Source: Mycolicibacterium sp.
GTDB taxonomy: Bacteria > Actinomycetota > Actinomycetes > Mycobacteriales > Mycobacteriaceae
Assembly (NCBI RefSeq): GCF_016462545.1
Contig: NZ_JAEMTA010000013.1
Coordinates: 43,509 to 107,508, forward strand
Reading direction: 5' to 3'
Length of the DNA stretch: 64,000 nt
Numbering within the stretch: position 1 is the first letter of the stretch; the number at the start of each line of letters is the position of its first letter. Positions 36,530-45,284 of this stretch are shown piece after piece. The notes beneath the pieces are model-generated. The model searched no databases and was not told where the DNA came from. It was given only the letters and a program-made list of their open reading frames with translations. A program made the position numbers and the translations under genes.

Positions 36530-38923
36530 ATGCGAGTTGACGGGCGGGACGTCTCCGTTTCTGGCGACTTGCTGCAGCCGCTCGTCCGACGGACCAACGA
36601 CATCTTCCGGCTGGCGCTGGCCACTGCGTTCCTGGCCTTCGTCGTCACCAGCTCACTGATCACCCGCCGGGACTGGGTCGCACTCGAGCGGTCGATCTCC
36701 GGGATCGTGGGCGTGCTGACGCCGACTCAGTCGAACCTGGTGTACCTGGCGTACGGCGTCGCGATCCTGGCGCTACCGTTCGCCATCTTCATCGGGTTGA
36801 TCACGCGTCGTCAGTGGCGACTTCTCGGGGCCTACGCCGCGGCGGGCCTTATCGCCGTTCTCGCCCTGTCGGTCAACTCCAGCGGTTTCGCGGCTCCGCG
36901 CTGGCACTTCGATCTGAACGACCGGCTGCGGACGCTGCTCTCGCAGTTCCTGGACGACCCGCGCTGGATCGCGATGCTGGCCGCGATGCTCACGGTGTCG
37001 GGGCCGTGGCTGGAGGCGCGGTGGCGCCGGTGGTGGTGGACCCTGCTGCTGGCCTTCGTACCCATCCACCTCGTCGTCAGCGCAGTGGTGCCCGCGCGAT
37101 CACTGCTGGGGCTCTCGGTGGGCTGGTTCGTCGGCGCGTTGACCGTGCTCGTCGTCGGGACCCCCGCATTGGAAGTGCCCTTGGACGGAGCGGTGCGAGC
37201 GTTGGTGCGGCGCGGTTTCGACGTGACGGGGCTGACGGTGGTCCGGCCGGCCGGACCGGGACCACTGGTGCTGTGGGCGGCGTCGGAGGCGGACGCCGAG
37301 GACGCGGACTCGGCGCGGGCGATCGTCGAGATGTACGGTCCGAATCAGCGCAGCGGCGGAATCATGAGCCAGGTCTGGCGACGAGTGCGGTTGCGCAACA
37401 GCGAGACCGCGCCATTGCACGCCTCGATGCGCCGCGCCGTCGAGCACCGCGGGTTGATGGCCATCGCCATCGGAGATCTAGGCGTCGCCAACAGCACGAC
37501 GGTGGCGCTGGCCGCCCTGGACCGGGGCTGGACGCTCTACGCCCACACCCAACCACGAGGCGTCGCGCTCGACGAGACCTCCGCCGACGAGGCGCTCGTC
37601 GGCCCGGTGTGGAAGGCGCTCGGCGTCCTTCACCGGCACCAGATCTCGCACGGCGATCTGCGGGGCAAGGAGATCACCGTCGACGGGGACGAGGCGCTCT
37701 TCGGCGGATTCGGCAGTGCCGAGTACGGCGCAACCGAGGTGCTCCTGCAGGCGGACATCGCCGCGCTGCTGATGTCGACCACGGCGATCTTCGGCGCAGA
37801 GGCCGCCGTTCATGCCGCCATCGACGAGTTCGGCGAGGACACCGTTCTCACCGCGTCCCGGCGGTTGACGAAAGCTGCTCTGCCGAAACACATCCGAGCC
37901 GCAGTCATGGATCCGGGCACCGTCATGTCGGCCGCTCGCGACGAGGTCATGCATCAGACCGGCGCGGATCAGATCAAGGCCGAGACCATCACCCGCTTCA
38001 CCAGAACCCAGGTCATCCAACTGGTGCTGCTGGTGGCGCTGGTCTACGTCGCCTACCCCTTCATCAGCACGGTGCCCGCCTTCTTCTCGGAGTTGCGCAC
38101 GGCGAACTGGTGGTGGGCGCTGCTTGGACTGGCCGTCTCGGCGCTGACGTATCTCGGCGCGGCCGCGGCGCTGTGGGCCTGCGCGGCCGGACTGGTGAGC
38201 TTCCGCAACCTGGCGATCATGCAGGTGGCCAACACGTTCGCGGCGACCACCACACCCGCGGGTGTGGGTGGCCTGGCGCTGAGCACGAGATTCCTGCAGA
38301 AGGGCGGCCTCGGGGCGCTCCGTGCGACCGCCGCGGTCGCCATGCAACAGTCGGTACAGGTGATCACCCACATCGGGCTGCTGATCTTCTTCAGCGTCAT
38401 CGCCGGGACGTCGGCCAATCTCGAGCACATCGTGCCGAAGACGACGGTGCTCTATCTGATCGGTGGCGTCGCCCTCGGCCTCGTCGGCACCTTCACCTTC
38501 GTGCCGCAGCTTCGACGGTGGCTCGGCACCGAGTTGCGACCCCGACTCAAGGAACTCGGCGGTGAGCTACTCGAGCTGGCGCGCGAGCCGAAGCGGCTGG
38601 CGCTGATCGTGGCAGGCTGCGCCGCAACCACACTCGGAGCAGCATTGGCACTGTGGGCCAGCGTCGAGGCGTTCGGCGGCGGGACCACCTTCGTCACCGT
38701 CACAGTCGTCACGATGATCGGTGGCACTCTCGCCTCGGCCGCCCCCACCCCCGGCGGCGTCGGTGCGGTCGAGGCTGCGCTGATCGGTGGGCTGGCAGCC
38801 TTCGGCGTGCCCGCCGCCGTCGCCGTCCCGTCGGTTCTGCTGTACCGGGTGCTCACCTGTTGGTTACCGGTGTTCGTCGGGTGGCCGGTCATGCGCTGGC
38901 TCACCAGAAACGACATGATCTAG
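36530..38923 (+). CDS. Membrane protein with kinase-like domain and LPG-synthase-type TM domain
   Basis: A 797-residue protein in three parts. The N-terminal 200 residues carry about five or six membrane spans. A soluble middle (about 210-480) has kinase-like features: HGDLRGKEITVDGD (from His374) resembles the catalytic loop, and GGFGSAEYG (about 391-399) stands where DFG would be, so the metal-binding Asp is missing. The C-terminal 300 residues form a multi-span UPF0104/lysyl-PG synthase TM domain (TTTPAGVGGLALSTRFL and TPGGVGAVEAALIGG motifs). It may flip or modify a lipid under control of the pseudokinase. The ATG is taken without a strong ribosome site. Confidence 0.82.
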   Translation: MRVDGRDVSVSGDLLQPLVRRTNDIFRLALATAFLAFVVTSSLITRRDWVALERSISGIVGVLTPTQSNLVYLAYGVAILALPFAIFIGLITRRQWRLLGAYAAAGLIAVLALSVNSSGFAAPRWHFDLNDRLRTLLSQFLDDPRWIAMLAAMLTVSGPWLEARWRRWWWTLLLAFVPIHLVVSAVVPARSLLGLSVGWFVGALTVLVVGTPALEVPLDGAVRALVRRGFDVTGLTVVRPAGPGPLVLWAASEADAEDADSARAIVEMYGPNQRSGGIMSQVWRRVRLRNSETAPLHASMRRAVEHRGLMAIAIGDLGVANSTTVALAALDRGWTLYAHTQPRGVALDETSADEALVGPVWKALGVLHRHQISHGDLRGKEITVDGDEALFGGFGSAEYGATEVLLQADIAALLMSTTAIFGAEAAVHAAIDEFGEDTVLTASRRLTKAALPKHIRAAVMDPGTVMSAARDEVMHQTGADQIKAETITRFTRTQVIQLVLLVALVYVAYPFISTVPAFFSELRTANWWWALLGLAVSALTYLGAAAALWACAAGLVSFRNLAIMQVANTFAATTTPAGVGGLALSTRFLQKGGLGALRATAAVAMQQSVQVITHIGLLIFFSVIAGTSANLEHIVPKTTVLYLIGGVALGLVGTFTFVPQLRRWLGTELRPRLKELGGELLELAREPKRLALIVAGCAATTLGAALALWASVEAFGGGTTFVTVTVVTMIGGTLASAAPTPGGVGAVEAALIGGLAAFGVPAAVAVPSVLLYRVLTCWLPVFVGWPVMRWLTRNDMI

Positions 38924-38964
38924 CAGTCGCCAACTCTGCGACTCGCACCCCATCGGCGGCCGCG

Positions 38965-39432
38965 ATGGTGTTTGATGTCGATGTGGCAGACATCAGCCGC
39001 AGCCGATCGATATCCGCCCCGCCGCAGGCAATCTGGGACGTACTCGCCGACTTCGGATCCCTCAGTTCATGGTCGGACAACGTCGACCACTCGTGCATCC
39101 TGAACCACGGGCCGGACGGGGAGACGACGGGAACCACCCGTCGTGTCCAGATCGGTCGCAACGCCCTGGTGGAGCGCATCACCGAATTCGATCCGCACTC
39201 GGCGCTGGCCTATCACATCGAGGGGCTGCCCACCCGGTTGCGGACGGTCGTCAATCGCTGGACGCTACGGCCGACGGGCGACGCCACCGAGGTGACGCTG
39301 ACCAGCAGGGTGGAGATCGGCGCCGGCCCGGTCGCCCGCGCGGCCGAGTGGGTCGTCTGTCGCGGCATGGCCAAGGAGTCCGACTCGATGCTCGGCGGCC
39401 TCGCTCGACGAATGGAGAACCCTCGTGTCTGA
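38965..39432 (+). CDS. SRPBCC (START-like) family protein
   Basis: A 155-residue polyketide cyclase/START-fold protein: SRSISAPPQAIWDVLADFGSLSSW at the start, a beta-sheet core and a C-terminal helix (AKESDSMLGGLARRMEN). Such proteins hold hydrophobic ligands. The start is uncertain among ATG 38965 and GTGs at 38968 and 38983; none has a clear ribosome site. Its end overlaps the sulfatase start by eight bases, so the two are coupled. Confidence 0.8.
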   Translation: MVFDVDVADISRSRSISAPPQAIWDVLADFGSLSSWSDNVDHSCILNHGPDGETTGTTRRVQIGRNALVERITEFDPHSALAYHIEGLPTRLRTVVNRWTLRPTGDATEVTLTSRVEIGAGPVARAAEWVVCRGMAKESDSMLGGLARRMENPRV

Positions 39433-41239
39433 GAAGCCCGACGTCGTCATCATCATGACCGACGAGGAACGCGCCGTGCCGCCGTACGAGTCGGCGGACG
39501 TGCTGGCTTGGCGGCGCCGCGCGCTCGGCGGGCGACGCTGGTTCGACGAGCACGGCGTGAGCTTCACCCGGCACTACACGGGCTCGCTGGCGTGCGTGCC
39601 GAGCCGGCCGACCATCTTCACCGGTCAGTATCCGGATCTGCACGGAGTCACCCAGACGGACGGCATCGGGAAGAGGTACGACGATTCTCGACTGCGGTGG
39701 CTGCGCGCCGGGGAGGTGCCGACGCTCGGCAACTGGTTCCGTGCCGCGGGCTACGACACCCACTACGACGGCAAGTGGCACATCTCGCACGCCGACCTCG
39801 AGGATCCGCAGACGGGTGAGCCGCTGGCCACCAACGACGACGAAGGCGTCGTCGATCAGGCCGCCGTGCAGCGATACCTCGACGCCGATCCCCTCGCACC
39901 GTACGGCTTCTCCGGCTGGGTGGGCCCCGAGCCGCACGGTGCGGCCATGTCCAACAGCGGTTTTCGTCGTGACCCGCTGTTCGCCGAACGAATCGTCGCT
40001 TGGTTGACCGACCGCTACGAGCGTCGCCGCGCCGGTGACGAGGCTGCGCTGCGGCCGTTCCTCCTGGTCGCCAGCTTCGTCAACCCCCATGACATCGTGC
40101 TGTTCCCGGCGTGGGTGCGACGCAACCCCCTGACGCCCTTCACGTCGATGGATCCGCCACACGTGCCGGCCCCACCGACCGCCGACGAGGATCTACGGAC
40201 CAAGCCGGCCGCACAGATCGCGTTCCGCGAGGCGTACTACTCCGGGTACGGCCCGGCGCCCGCGATCGCCCGCAGCTATCACCGCAACGAGCAGAAGTAC
40301 CGCGACCTCTACTACCGCCTGCACGCCGAAGTCGACGGACCGCTCGACCGCGTCCGTCGTGCTGTGACCGAGGGCGGATCCGAAAACGCCGTCCTGGTGC
40401 GCACTTCCGATCACGGCGACCTGCTCGGCGCGCACGGCGGACTGCACCAGAAGTGGTTCAACCTCTACGACGAGGCGACCCGGGTGCCCTTCGTCATCGC
40501 CCGCATCGGCGAGGAGGCGACGCAGGCCCGGATCGTCACGGCGCCGACGTCCCACGTCGACATCGTCCCGACCCTGCTCGGTGCGGCGGGCATCGACGTC
40601 GACGTCGTCGCAGACGTGCTGTCCGAATCGTTCTCGGAGGTGCACGAACTCCCGGGCCGCGACTTGATGCCGGTGGTGGACGGCGCACCGGCCGACGACG
40701 ACCGGGCGATCTACCTGATGACGCGCGACAACGTGCTCGAAGGCGACACGGGTGCCTCGGCCGCCGCGCGCGGGATGGGCTTGACGGTGAATCCGCCTGT
40801 GCCCCTAAGGATCAAGGTACCCGCGCACGTCGCCTCCAACTTCGAAGGCCTGGTGGTTCGCGTCGACGAGGCCATTGTGGCGCTCGGAGCGGGGCACCTG
40901 TGGAAGCTGGTCCGCACGTTCGACGATCCCTCGACCTGGACCGAGCCGGGAGTGCGTCAGCTGGCGACCAACGGGCTCGGCGGCGAGGCCTACCGGACTG
41001 ATCCGCTGGACGACCAGTGGGAGCTCTACGACCTGACGGCAGACCCCATCGAAGCCGACAACAGGTGGCCGGACCCGGCTCTGCACGACCTGCGGGCGCA
41101 TCTGCGGATGCAGCTCAAGCAGGCCCGGGCGACCTCGGTGCCGGAGCGCAACCGCCCGTGGCCCTACGCCGAGCGGCAGCCCCCGACCGGCGAGTCGGAG
41201 GGCGTGGTGCGACGTGCGCTGGGGCGCTTCGGGTTGTAG
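39425..41239 (+). CDS. Sulfatase-family hydrolase (formylglycine type)
   Basis: A 604-residue type I sulfatase. Seen: the formylglycine signature CVPSRP at Cys57 with metal ligands in IIMTDEE, DGKWHISH, and SDHGDLLGAHGG near residue 327. It cleaves a sulfate ester once Cys57 is converted by a formylglycine-generating enzyme. Mycobacteria have several paralogues with mostly unknown substrates. No signal peptide is seen, so it acts in the cytoplasm. The sulfotransferase at 29.7 kb lies in the same wider region. Confidence 0.87.
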   Translation: MSEKPDVVIIMTDEERAVPPYESADVLAWRRRALGGRRWFDEHGVSFTRHYTGSLACVPSRPTIFTGQYPDLHGVTQTDGIGKRYDDSRLRWLRAGEVPTLGNWFRAAGYDTHYDGKWHISHADLEDPQTGEPLATNDDEGVVDQAAVQRYLDADPLAPYGFSGWVGPEPHGAAMSNSGFRRDPLFAERIVAWLTDRYERRRAGDEAALRPFLLVASFVNPHDIVLFPAWVRRNPLTPFTSMDPPHVPAPPTADEDLRTKPAAQIAFREAYYSGYGPAPAIARSYHRNEQKYRDLYYRLHAEVDGPLDRVRRAVTEGGSENAVLVRTSDHGDLLGAHGGLHQKWFNLYDEATRVPFVIARIGEEATQARIVTAPTSHVDIVPTLLGAAGIDVDVVADVLSESFSEVHELPGRDLMPVVDGAPADDDRAIYLMTRDNVLEGDTGASAAARGMGLTVNPPVPLRIKVPAHVASNFEGLVVRVDEAIVALGAGHLWKLVRTFDDPSTWTEPGVRQLATNGLGGEAYRTDPLDDQWELYDLTADPIEADNRWPDPALHDLRAHLRMQLKQARATSVPERNRPWPYAERQPPTGESEGVVRRALGRFGL

Positions 41240-41243
41240 ATCG

Positions 41244-41990
41244 CTAGTCGGTGGTCATCGCGGCCCAGCCCAGGAGCTGCGCGACGATTCCTGGGTCGCC
41301 GTCGAGCCGAAGCCGCTCCGGCGGGATGCGGGAGTACAGCGCGAGGATCAGGTCGGCGGCCGAACCGGTCACCGTGGCGGCCGGGACGCCCTCGGGGTCG
41401 CTCTCGACCTTCGCGACCGCGGTGAGCTTTACCGTCCAGCGCGGGCCCTCGCTGGCGACGAAGTCGACGCGGGCGGGCGAGTGGGGCCACGCCTGCCACG
41501 CCCCCATGGCTCCGAGGCTGACCACCAGGAACTCGTCGAGGCTGTCGAGTGCGATGTCGGATGGCAGCTCATCGGTTGCGCCACTGACGCTTTGCGCGTC
41601 GTAGGCGTGGAGCGCCGCCTCCTGGACCTGATGGCGCGCTACGGCGCCGGAGTTGCTCGGCGCATCCGAATCCTCCCACCACGTCCAGCACGGGGCGTCC
41701 GGACCGACGTCGCGCAGCGCCCCTGTCAGTAGCTCGGTCGACTCCTCGGACCACGCGAGCAAATCGCCCGTCGGCACGTCATCGACTGCGGGCGCCTCTG
41801 CGCCCCCGGCGCGAACCTTGGCGGCCCAGGAACGCTGGACCTGACCGACGTGGACGACCAGGTCCTGCAACGTCCACTCCGGGCAGCCCGGGACTCGTGC
41901 GTCCAAGTCGTTGGCTGCGGCCACCGCGGATCGCAACACTGCCGAGCGCTCGGCGATCATCTCGAGGTGTTCACTGAAGGACGGAAGCAC
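41244..41990 (-). CDS. Maleylpyruvate isomerase-family, mycothiol-dependent type
   Basis: A 248-residue DinB/MDMPI-fold protein. Seen: the N-terminal bundle with VPGCPEWTLQDLVVHVGQVQRSW, which contains the conserved metal-ligand His, and ARHQVQEAALHAYDAQ with the second and third His. The C-terminal domain (SDPEGVPAATVTGSAADLILALYSR) is the sterol-carrier-like part. Members use mycothiol for transfer or isomerisation. The GTG start is used. It ends four bases from the convergent sulfatase stop. Confidence 0.83.
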   Translation of the reverse strand: MLPSFSEHLEMIAERSAVLRSAVAAANDLDARVPGCPEWTLQDLVVHVGQVQRSWAAKVRAGGAEAPAVDDVPTGDLLAWSEESTELLTGALRDVGPDAPCWTWWEDSDAPSNSGAVARHQVQEAALHAYDAQSVSGATDELPSDIALDSLDEFLVVSLGAMGAWQAWPHSPARVDFVASEGPRWTVKLTAVAKVESDPEGVPAATVTGSAADLILALYSRIPPERLRLDGDPGIVAQLLGWAAMTTD

Positions 41991-42026
41991 GTTGTCGGTC
42001 TATCACGTGATCTTGATGTCCCACCC

Positions 42027-42665
42027 TCACTCCGGCCAGGCAGAGTTCTTGATCACGTCGACGAAGTCGGTACGACGGAACCCGGGCACGAAATGCTCGA
42101 GCACGTCGGCATTGACGGTGCCGAACGTGGTGTCGGGCCGGTCGGTGAAACCGTCCGCGAACGCCTGCAGGATCTCGTTCTTGAAGTTCGGGCGCGGGTG
42201 GACCGCTGTCACTTCATCCAGGAGGGCGACGTCGATGGCATCCAGCCGCAGTCCGAGTACGTCGGTCTCCACGCCTGCGGTGGTCGCGGCGATGACGGGA
42301 TCCATGCCGTAGGGCACCTCCGGAGTGGTGTGCAGCGCGATCGCCGCCCAGACGACGTCGGTCTCGGCGCTGGAAAGACCCTGTGAGACGAGGAAGTTCC
42401 GTGCTGCATCCGCACTGTCCATCTCGAAGCGCTGCGCCGTGCCGCGGTACGGCGACACCAACCCGGTGTCGTGGAAGAGTGCCGCGATGTACAGCATCTC
42501 GGCGTCGGGGCTGATCCGAAGCTTCCGCGCTTGGAGGCTGCCGAACAGATACACCCGGCGCGAGTGGTGGAAGATCAGCTCGGTGGTGGTGTCGCGGATC
42601 AACTCCGTTGCGGCCCTTGCCAACGCGCTGTCCGGGATGTGCACTCCCGCAATGGTCTCGACCAT
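42027..42665 (-). CDS. HD-domain hydrolase-like protein
   Basis: A 212-residue HD-domain protein. Seen: HHSRRVYLFG (about 33-42), ALFHDTG (about 62-68) forming the HD metal pair, and AIALHTT. It is close to the cyanamide hydratase/uncharacterised HD group rather than nucleotide phosphohydrolases. It is divergent from a GATase1-AraC regulator 108 bases away, the usual layout of a regulator and its enzyme target. The reaction is unknown. Confidence 0.83.
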   Translation of the reverse strand: MVETIAGVHIPDSALARAATELIRDTTTELIFHHSRRVYLFGSLQARKLRISPDAEMLYIAALFHDTGLVSPYRGTAQRFEMDSADAARNFLVSQGLSSAETDVVWAAIALHTTPEVPYGMDPVIAATTAGVETDVLGLRLDAIDVALLDEVTAVHPRPNFKNEILQAFADGFTDRPDTTFGTVNADVLEHFVPGFRRTDFVDVIKNSAWPE

Positions 42666-42773
42666 GATGTGTGTCCTTTCGAAGCGATCGACGGTGGTGT
42701 CGATCCACTCCTTCGACTATCGGCCGGACAGAGGTGGCCGTGCCGTGTGCTTCCGGCCGTGAAAACCTCAGAT

Positions 42774-43757
42774 ATGGACATGGGAACCCAGGACGTCGTG
42801 GTTCTGCTCTACGACGGCGTCCAGATGCTTGACGTCACCGGTCCGATCGACGCGTTCGCCTCCGCCAACGCCCTCGGCGCGGCCTATCGCATCACCCACG
42901 CTTCGCTCACCGGTGGTGACGTCGTGGCGAGCTCAGGTGCCCGCCACGGCGCCGACACGAGCGTCGCCGGGGTACCGCAGCACATCGGCACGCTGCTGGT
43001 CCCGGGGTCACCGAACTGGCAGGCCAGCATCACCGACACCACGCTCGTCGACGCGGTGCGACGCCTGTCCCTGCGGAGTCGACGGACGGTGTCCATCTGC
43101 GCCGGCGCCTTCCCGCTGGCCGCGACCGGGCTGCTGGACGGTCGCCGCGCCGCCACGCACTGGAAGCTCGCCCGTCAACTCGCCGCCCGCTTTCCGGCGG
43201 TGACCGTCGACGCCGCCTCGCTGTTCGTCACCGATGGGCCGTACGTGACCTCGGCCGGCGTCACGGCGGGCATCGACCTCAGCCTGTCGCTGATCGAGCA
43301 CGACTACGGGCCCACCCTGGCCTTGGACGTGGCGAGGGACCTCGTCGTATTCATGGCTCGTCCCGGTGACCAGTCACAGTTCAGCGTGCGACTCGAAGCG
43401 CCGCCCACCACTCACACCGTCGTCCGCGCCGTGCTGGACGCCATCGCCGCGAGCCCTCGTCGCAACCACACGCTGACCACGCTCGCGGCAACCGCTGGCG
43501 TCAGCGCACGTCATCTGTCTCGACTGTTCCTCACCGAGACCGGCCACACGCCACAGCACTTCATCGACCGGACGCGCCTCGAAGCGGCCTGCGCCATGCT
43601 CACCGGTGGCCAGGCGTCACTGGATCAGATCGCCGAGCAGAGCGGCGTGGGATCGAGCGAGTCGTTGCGCCGGCTCTTCCATCGCGAGCTGGGGATCACC
43701 CCGAGCGCTTACCGCAATCGCTTCAAGTCCTCGAATTCCGGTTCTTGGGATCGGTAG
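42774..43757 (+). CDS. GATase1-AraC family transcriptional regulator
   Basis: A 327-residue regulator. The N-terminal DJ-1/PfpI-like domain (about 6-185: VVVLLYDGVQMLDVTGPIDAF, and SICAGAFPLAATGLLDGRRAATHW) lacks clear enzymatic use and probably senses a ligand. The C-terminal AraC domain (about 225-320) has two helix-turn-helix units. It probably controls the divergent HD-domain gene. ATG 42774 and ATG 42780 are both possible; neither has a strong ribosome site. Confidence 0.87.
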   Translation: MDMGTQDVVVLLYDGVQMLDVTGPIDAFASANALGAAYRITHASLTGGDVVASSGARHGADTSVAGVPQHIGTLLVPGSPNWQASITDTTLVDAVRRLSLRSRRTVSICAGAFPLAATGLLDGRRAATHWKLARQLAARFPAVTVDAASLFVTDGPYVTSAGVTAGIDLSLSLIEHDYGPTLALDVARDLVVFMARPGDQSQFSVRLEAPPTTHTVVRAVLDAIAASPRRNHTLTTLAATAGVSARHLSRLFLTETGHTPQHFIDRTRLEAACAMLTGGQASLDQIAEQSGVGSSESLRRLFHRELGITPSAYRNRFKSSNSGSWDR

Positions 43758-43815
43758 CCGCTCTGTCGGCGTGTACTGATGCGCAGGCGAAAGGCACGGA
43801 CGATCGGAGACGACG

Positions 43816-44175
43816 ATGGGATTCTTCAAGAAGGTCAAGGAGGCCGCCACCGCGGCGCAGCAGGGCGACGGCATGGTGCACGTCAAGGGCGCCGGGCTGA
43901 TCGACCCGGCCATCATGGGTGGGCCGTCGACCCGCTCGGTGGCGGCGGACGACCCCATGTGGGCGCCGATCAACGGCATTTCACTGCAGGACTATGCCGA
44001 ACTCGCCCGCGACGCACAGGCCCGCGGGATTACCGACATGGCGGGCATGGTCGCCCTCGGCCAGGAACGCGGGTGGGCTCCGTCGGACACCCAGGCTGCG
44101 CTCAACGGCTGGGTGGTCCGGATGGGCCAGTCGATGGCCGTCGGCCAGCAGTTCCGCAAGCTCATGGGGTACTGA
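43816..44175 (+). CDS. Conserved mycobacterial protein of unknown function
   Basis: A 119-residue protein that I do not recognise by function. It starts with an amphipathic basic helix (MGFFKKVKEAATAAQQG), has GPSTRSVAADDPMWAPINGISLQDYAELARDA in the middle, and ends with a helix containing WVVRMGQSMAVGQQF. There is no signal peptide. It stands alone between the AraC regulator and the tRNA. Confidence 0.75.
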   Translation: MGFFKKVKEAATAAQQGDGMVHVKGAGLIDPAIMGGPSTRSVAADDPMWAPINGISLQDYAELARDAQARGITDMAGMVALGQERGWAPSDTQAALNGWVVRMGQSMAVGQQFRKLMGY

Positions 44176-44191
44176 CCGAGGCCTGCAGTGG

Positions 44192-44274
44192 TGCGGGCGG
44201 GGGGACTTGAACCCCCACGCTCTTTCGAGCACCGGCACCTAAAGCCGGCATGTCTGCCATTCCATCACGCCCGC
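44192..44274 (-). tRNA. tRNA-Leu (anticodon UAG)
   Basis: An 83-base tRNA on the minus strand. The acceptor stem pairs GCGGGCG (5') with CGCCCGC (3'). The anticodon stem CCGGC/GCCGG encloses TTTAGGT, giving anticodon TAG. A variable arm (TGCTCGAAAGAGCG) marks a class II tRNA, and the T arm is GGGGGTTCAAGTCCCCC. CCA is not encoded. It reads CUA and related leucine codons, which are rare in this GC-rich genome. Confidence 0.95.
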
Positions 44275-44338
44275 GTGCGCGAAATGTTACCCGCTTCCCC
44301 GTCTTCGAAATTCGACGGTGCGGCTTCCTACCTCGATG

Positions 44339-44540
44339 GTGGGGAGGGACGCGGTCGAACCGCTCCGATGACATCATCGGGCTGTTCACCGCCGCCCTCG
44401 ACCACCTGGAGATCCACTGGACTCGGTCCACCAAGTACATCGTCTCCGTGTACCGCAAGGCCGACACCGCACGGCTCGACGAGTTCATCGGACCGAAGTC
44501 CGTCGCGGTACCGTGGACCAATGTCCACTACACGTCGTAG
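44339..44540 (+). pseudogene. C-terminal fragment of an actinobacterial endonuclease-like protein
   Basis: The frame reads SDDIIGLFTAALDHLEIHW... and ends VYRKADTARLDEFIGPKS plus a short tail. This strongly recalls the end of actinobacterial HTH/LAGLIDADG-type proteins, which are about three times longer. No start or upstream part fits, so it looks like a remnant beside the tRNA gene. It overlaps the start of the LprD-like gene. The family recall is from memory and the call is tentative. Confidence 0.4.
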
Positions 44541-44901
44541 GAGGCCAGCGCTGATCCTGCTGGTCTTCATCGGCGCCGCCGGTTGCCTGGCGCTGGGCTG
44601 GTGGCAGTGGACGCGCTACGAGTCGGCGTCGGGCTCATTTCAGAATCTCGGCTATGCCATGCAGTGGCCCATGTTCGCGGGCTTTTGCTTCTACGCCTAC
44701 TACAAGTTCGTTCGCTACGAAGAGGCTCCGCCGCCGAAGCCGGACCAGAACCATCCGACCGAGATCCCCGAGGGCCTGCTGCCCGCACGCCCGAAGGCCG
44801 CCACCCCACTCGACGACGACCCGACACTCACCGAGTACAACGCCTATCTGGCCGAACTCGCCAGGGCCGACGGCCACACCGACGACAGGACGACGAGATG
44901 A
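44521..44901 (+). CDS. lprD: LprD-like lipoprotein/membrane protein
   Basis: A 126-residue protein matching M. tuberculosis LprD (Rv1343c) in length and layout. Seen: an N-terminal basic stretch, a lipobox-like VFIGAAGC (about 14-21), then a second hydrophobic segment (YAMQWPMFAGFCFYAYY) and an acidic, proline-rich tail. The ATG at 44521 has no clear ribosome site. It overlaps the DUF3817 gene by four bases, as in M. tuberculosis. Function unknown. Confidence 0.8.
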   Translation: MSTTRRRRPALILLVFIGAAGCLALGWWQWTRYESASGSFQNLGYAMQWPMFAGFCFYAYYKFVRYEEAPPPKPDQNHPTEIPEGLLPARPKAATPLDDDPTLTEYNAYLAELARADGHTDDRTTR

Positions 44902-45278
44902 GCAGTCCCGATCCCGAAGCGCCCGCCGATGCACCGGAGGCCGGCGATCCGTCACCGGCCATCCCGAAGGAGAGCATCCGCAAGGCGCTGACCGCCTACC
45001 GCGTGCTGGCGTGGACGACAGGCCTCTGGCTGATCGCGCTGTGCTACGAGATGGTGCTGAAGTACGTCGTCAAGGTCGATGATCCGCCGAGTTGGATCGG
45101 CGTCGTGCACGGCTGGGTGTACTTCGTCTATCTGCTGTCTGCTGCAAATTTGGCGGTGAAGGTGCGCTGGCCGATCGGCAAGACCATCGGCGTCCTCCTG
45201 GCCGGCACCATCCCACTGCTCGGCGTGATCGTCGAGCACTTCCAGACGAAGCAGATCAAGGCCGCGTTCACCCTCTGA
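44898..45278 (+). CDS. DUF3817 membrane protein (Rv1342c-like)
   Basis: A 126-residue protein with three membrane segments after an acidic, proline-rich N-terminus. Seen: YRVLAWTTGLWLIALCYEMVLKYVV, HGWVYFVYLLSAANLAVKVRW and TIGVLLAGTIPLLGVIVEH. This is the DUF3817 pattern; in M. tuberculosis Rv1342c is next to lprD. The ATG overlaps the lprD stop (ATGA). Its role is unknown, though position in the conserved block suggests an envelope function. Confidence 0.87.
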   Translation: MSSPDPEAPADAPEAGDPSPAIPKESIRKALTAYRVLAWTTGLWLIALCYEMVLKYVVKVDDPPSWIGVVHGWVYFVYLLSAANLAVKVRWPIGKTIGVLLAGTIPLLGVIVEHFQTKQIKAAFTL

Positions 45279-45284
45279 TCGTGG

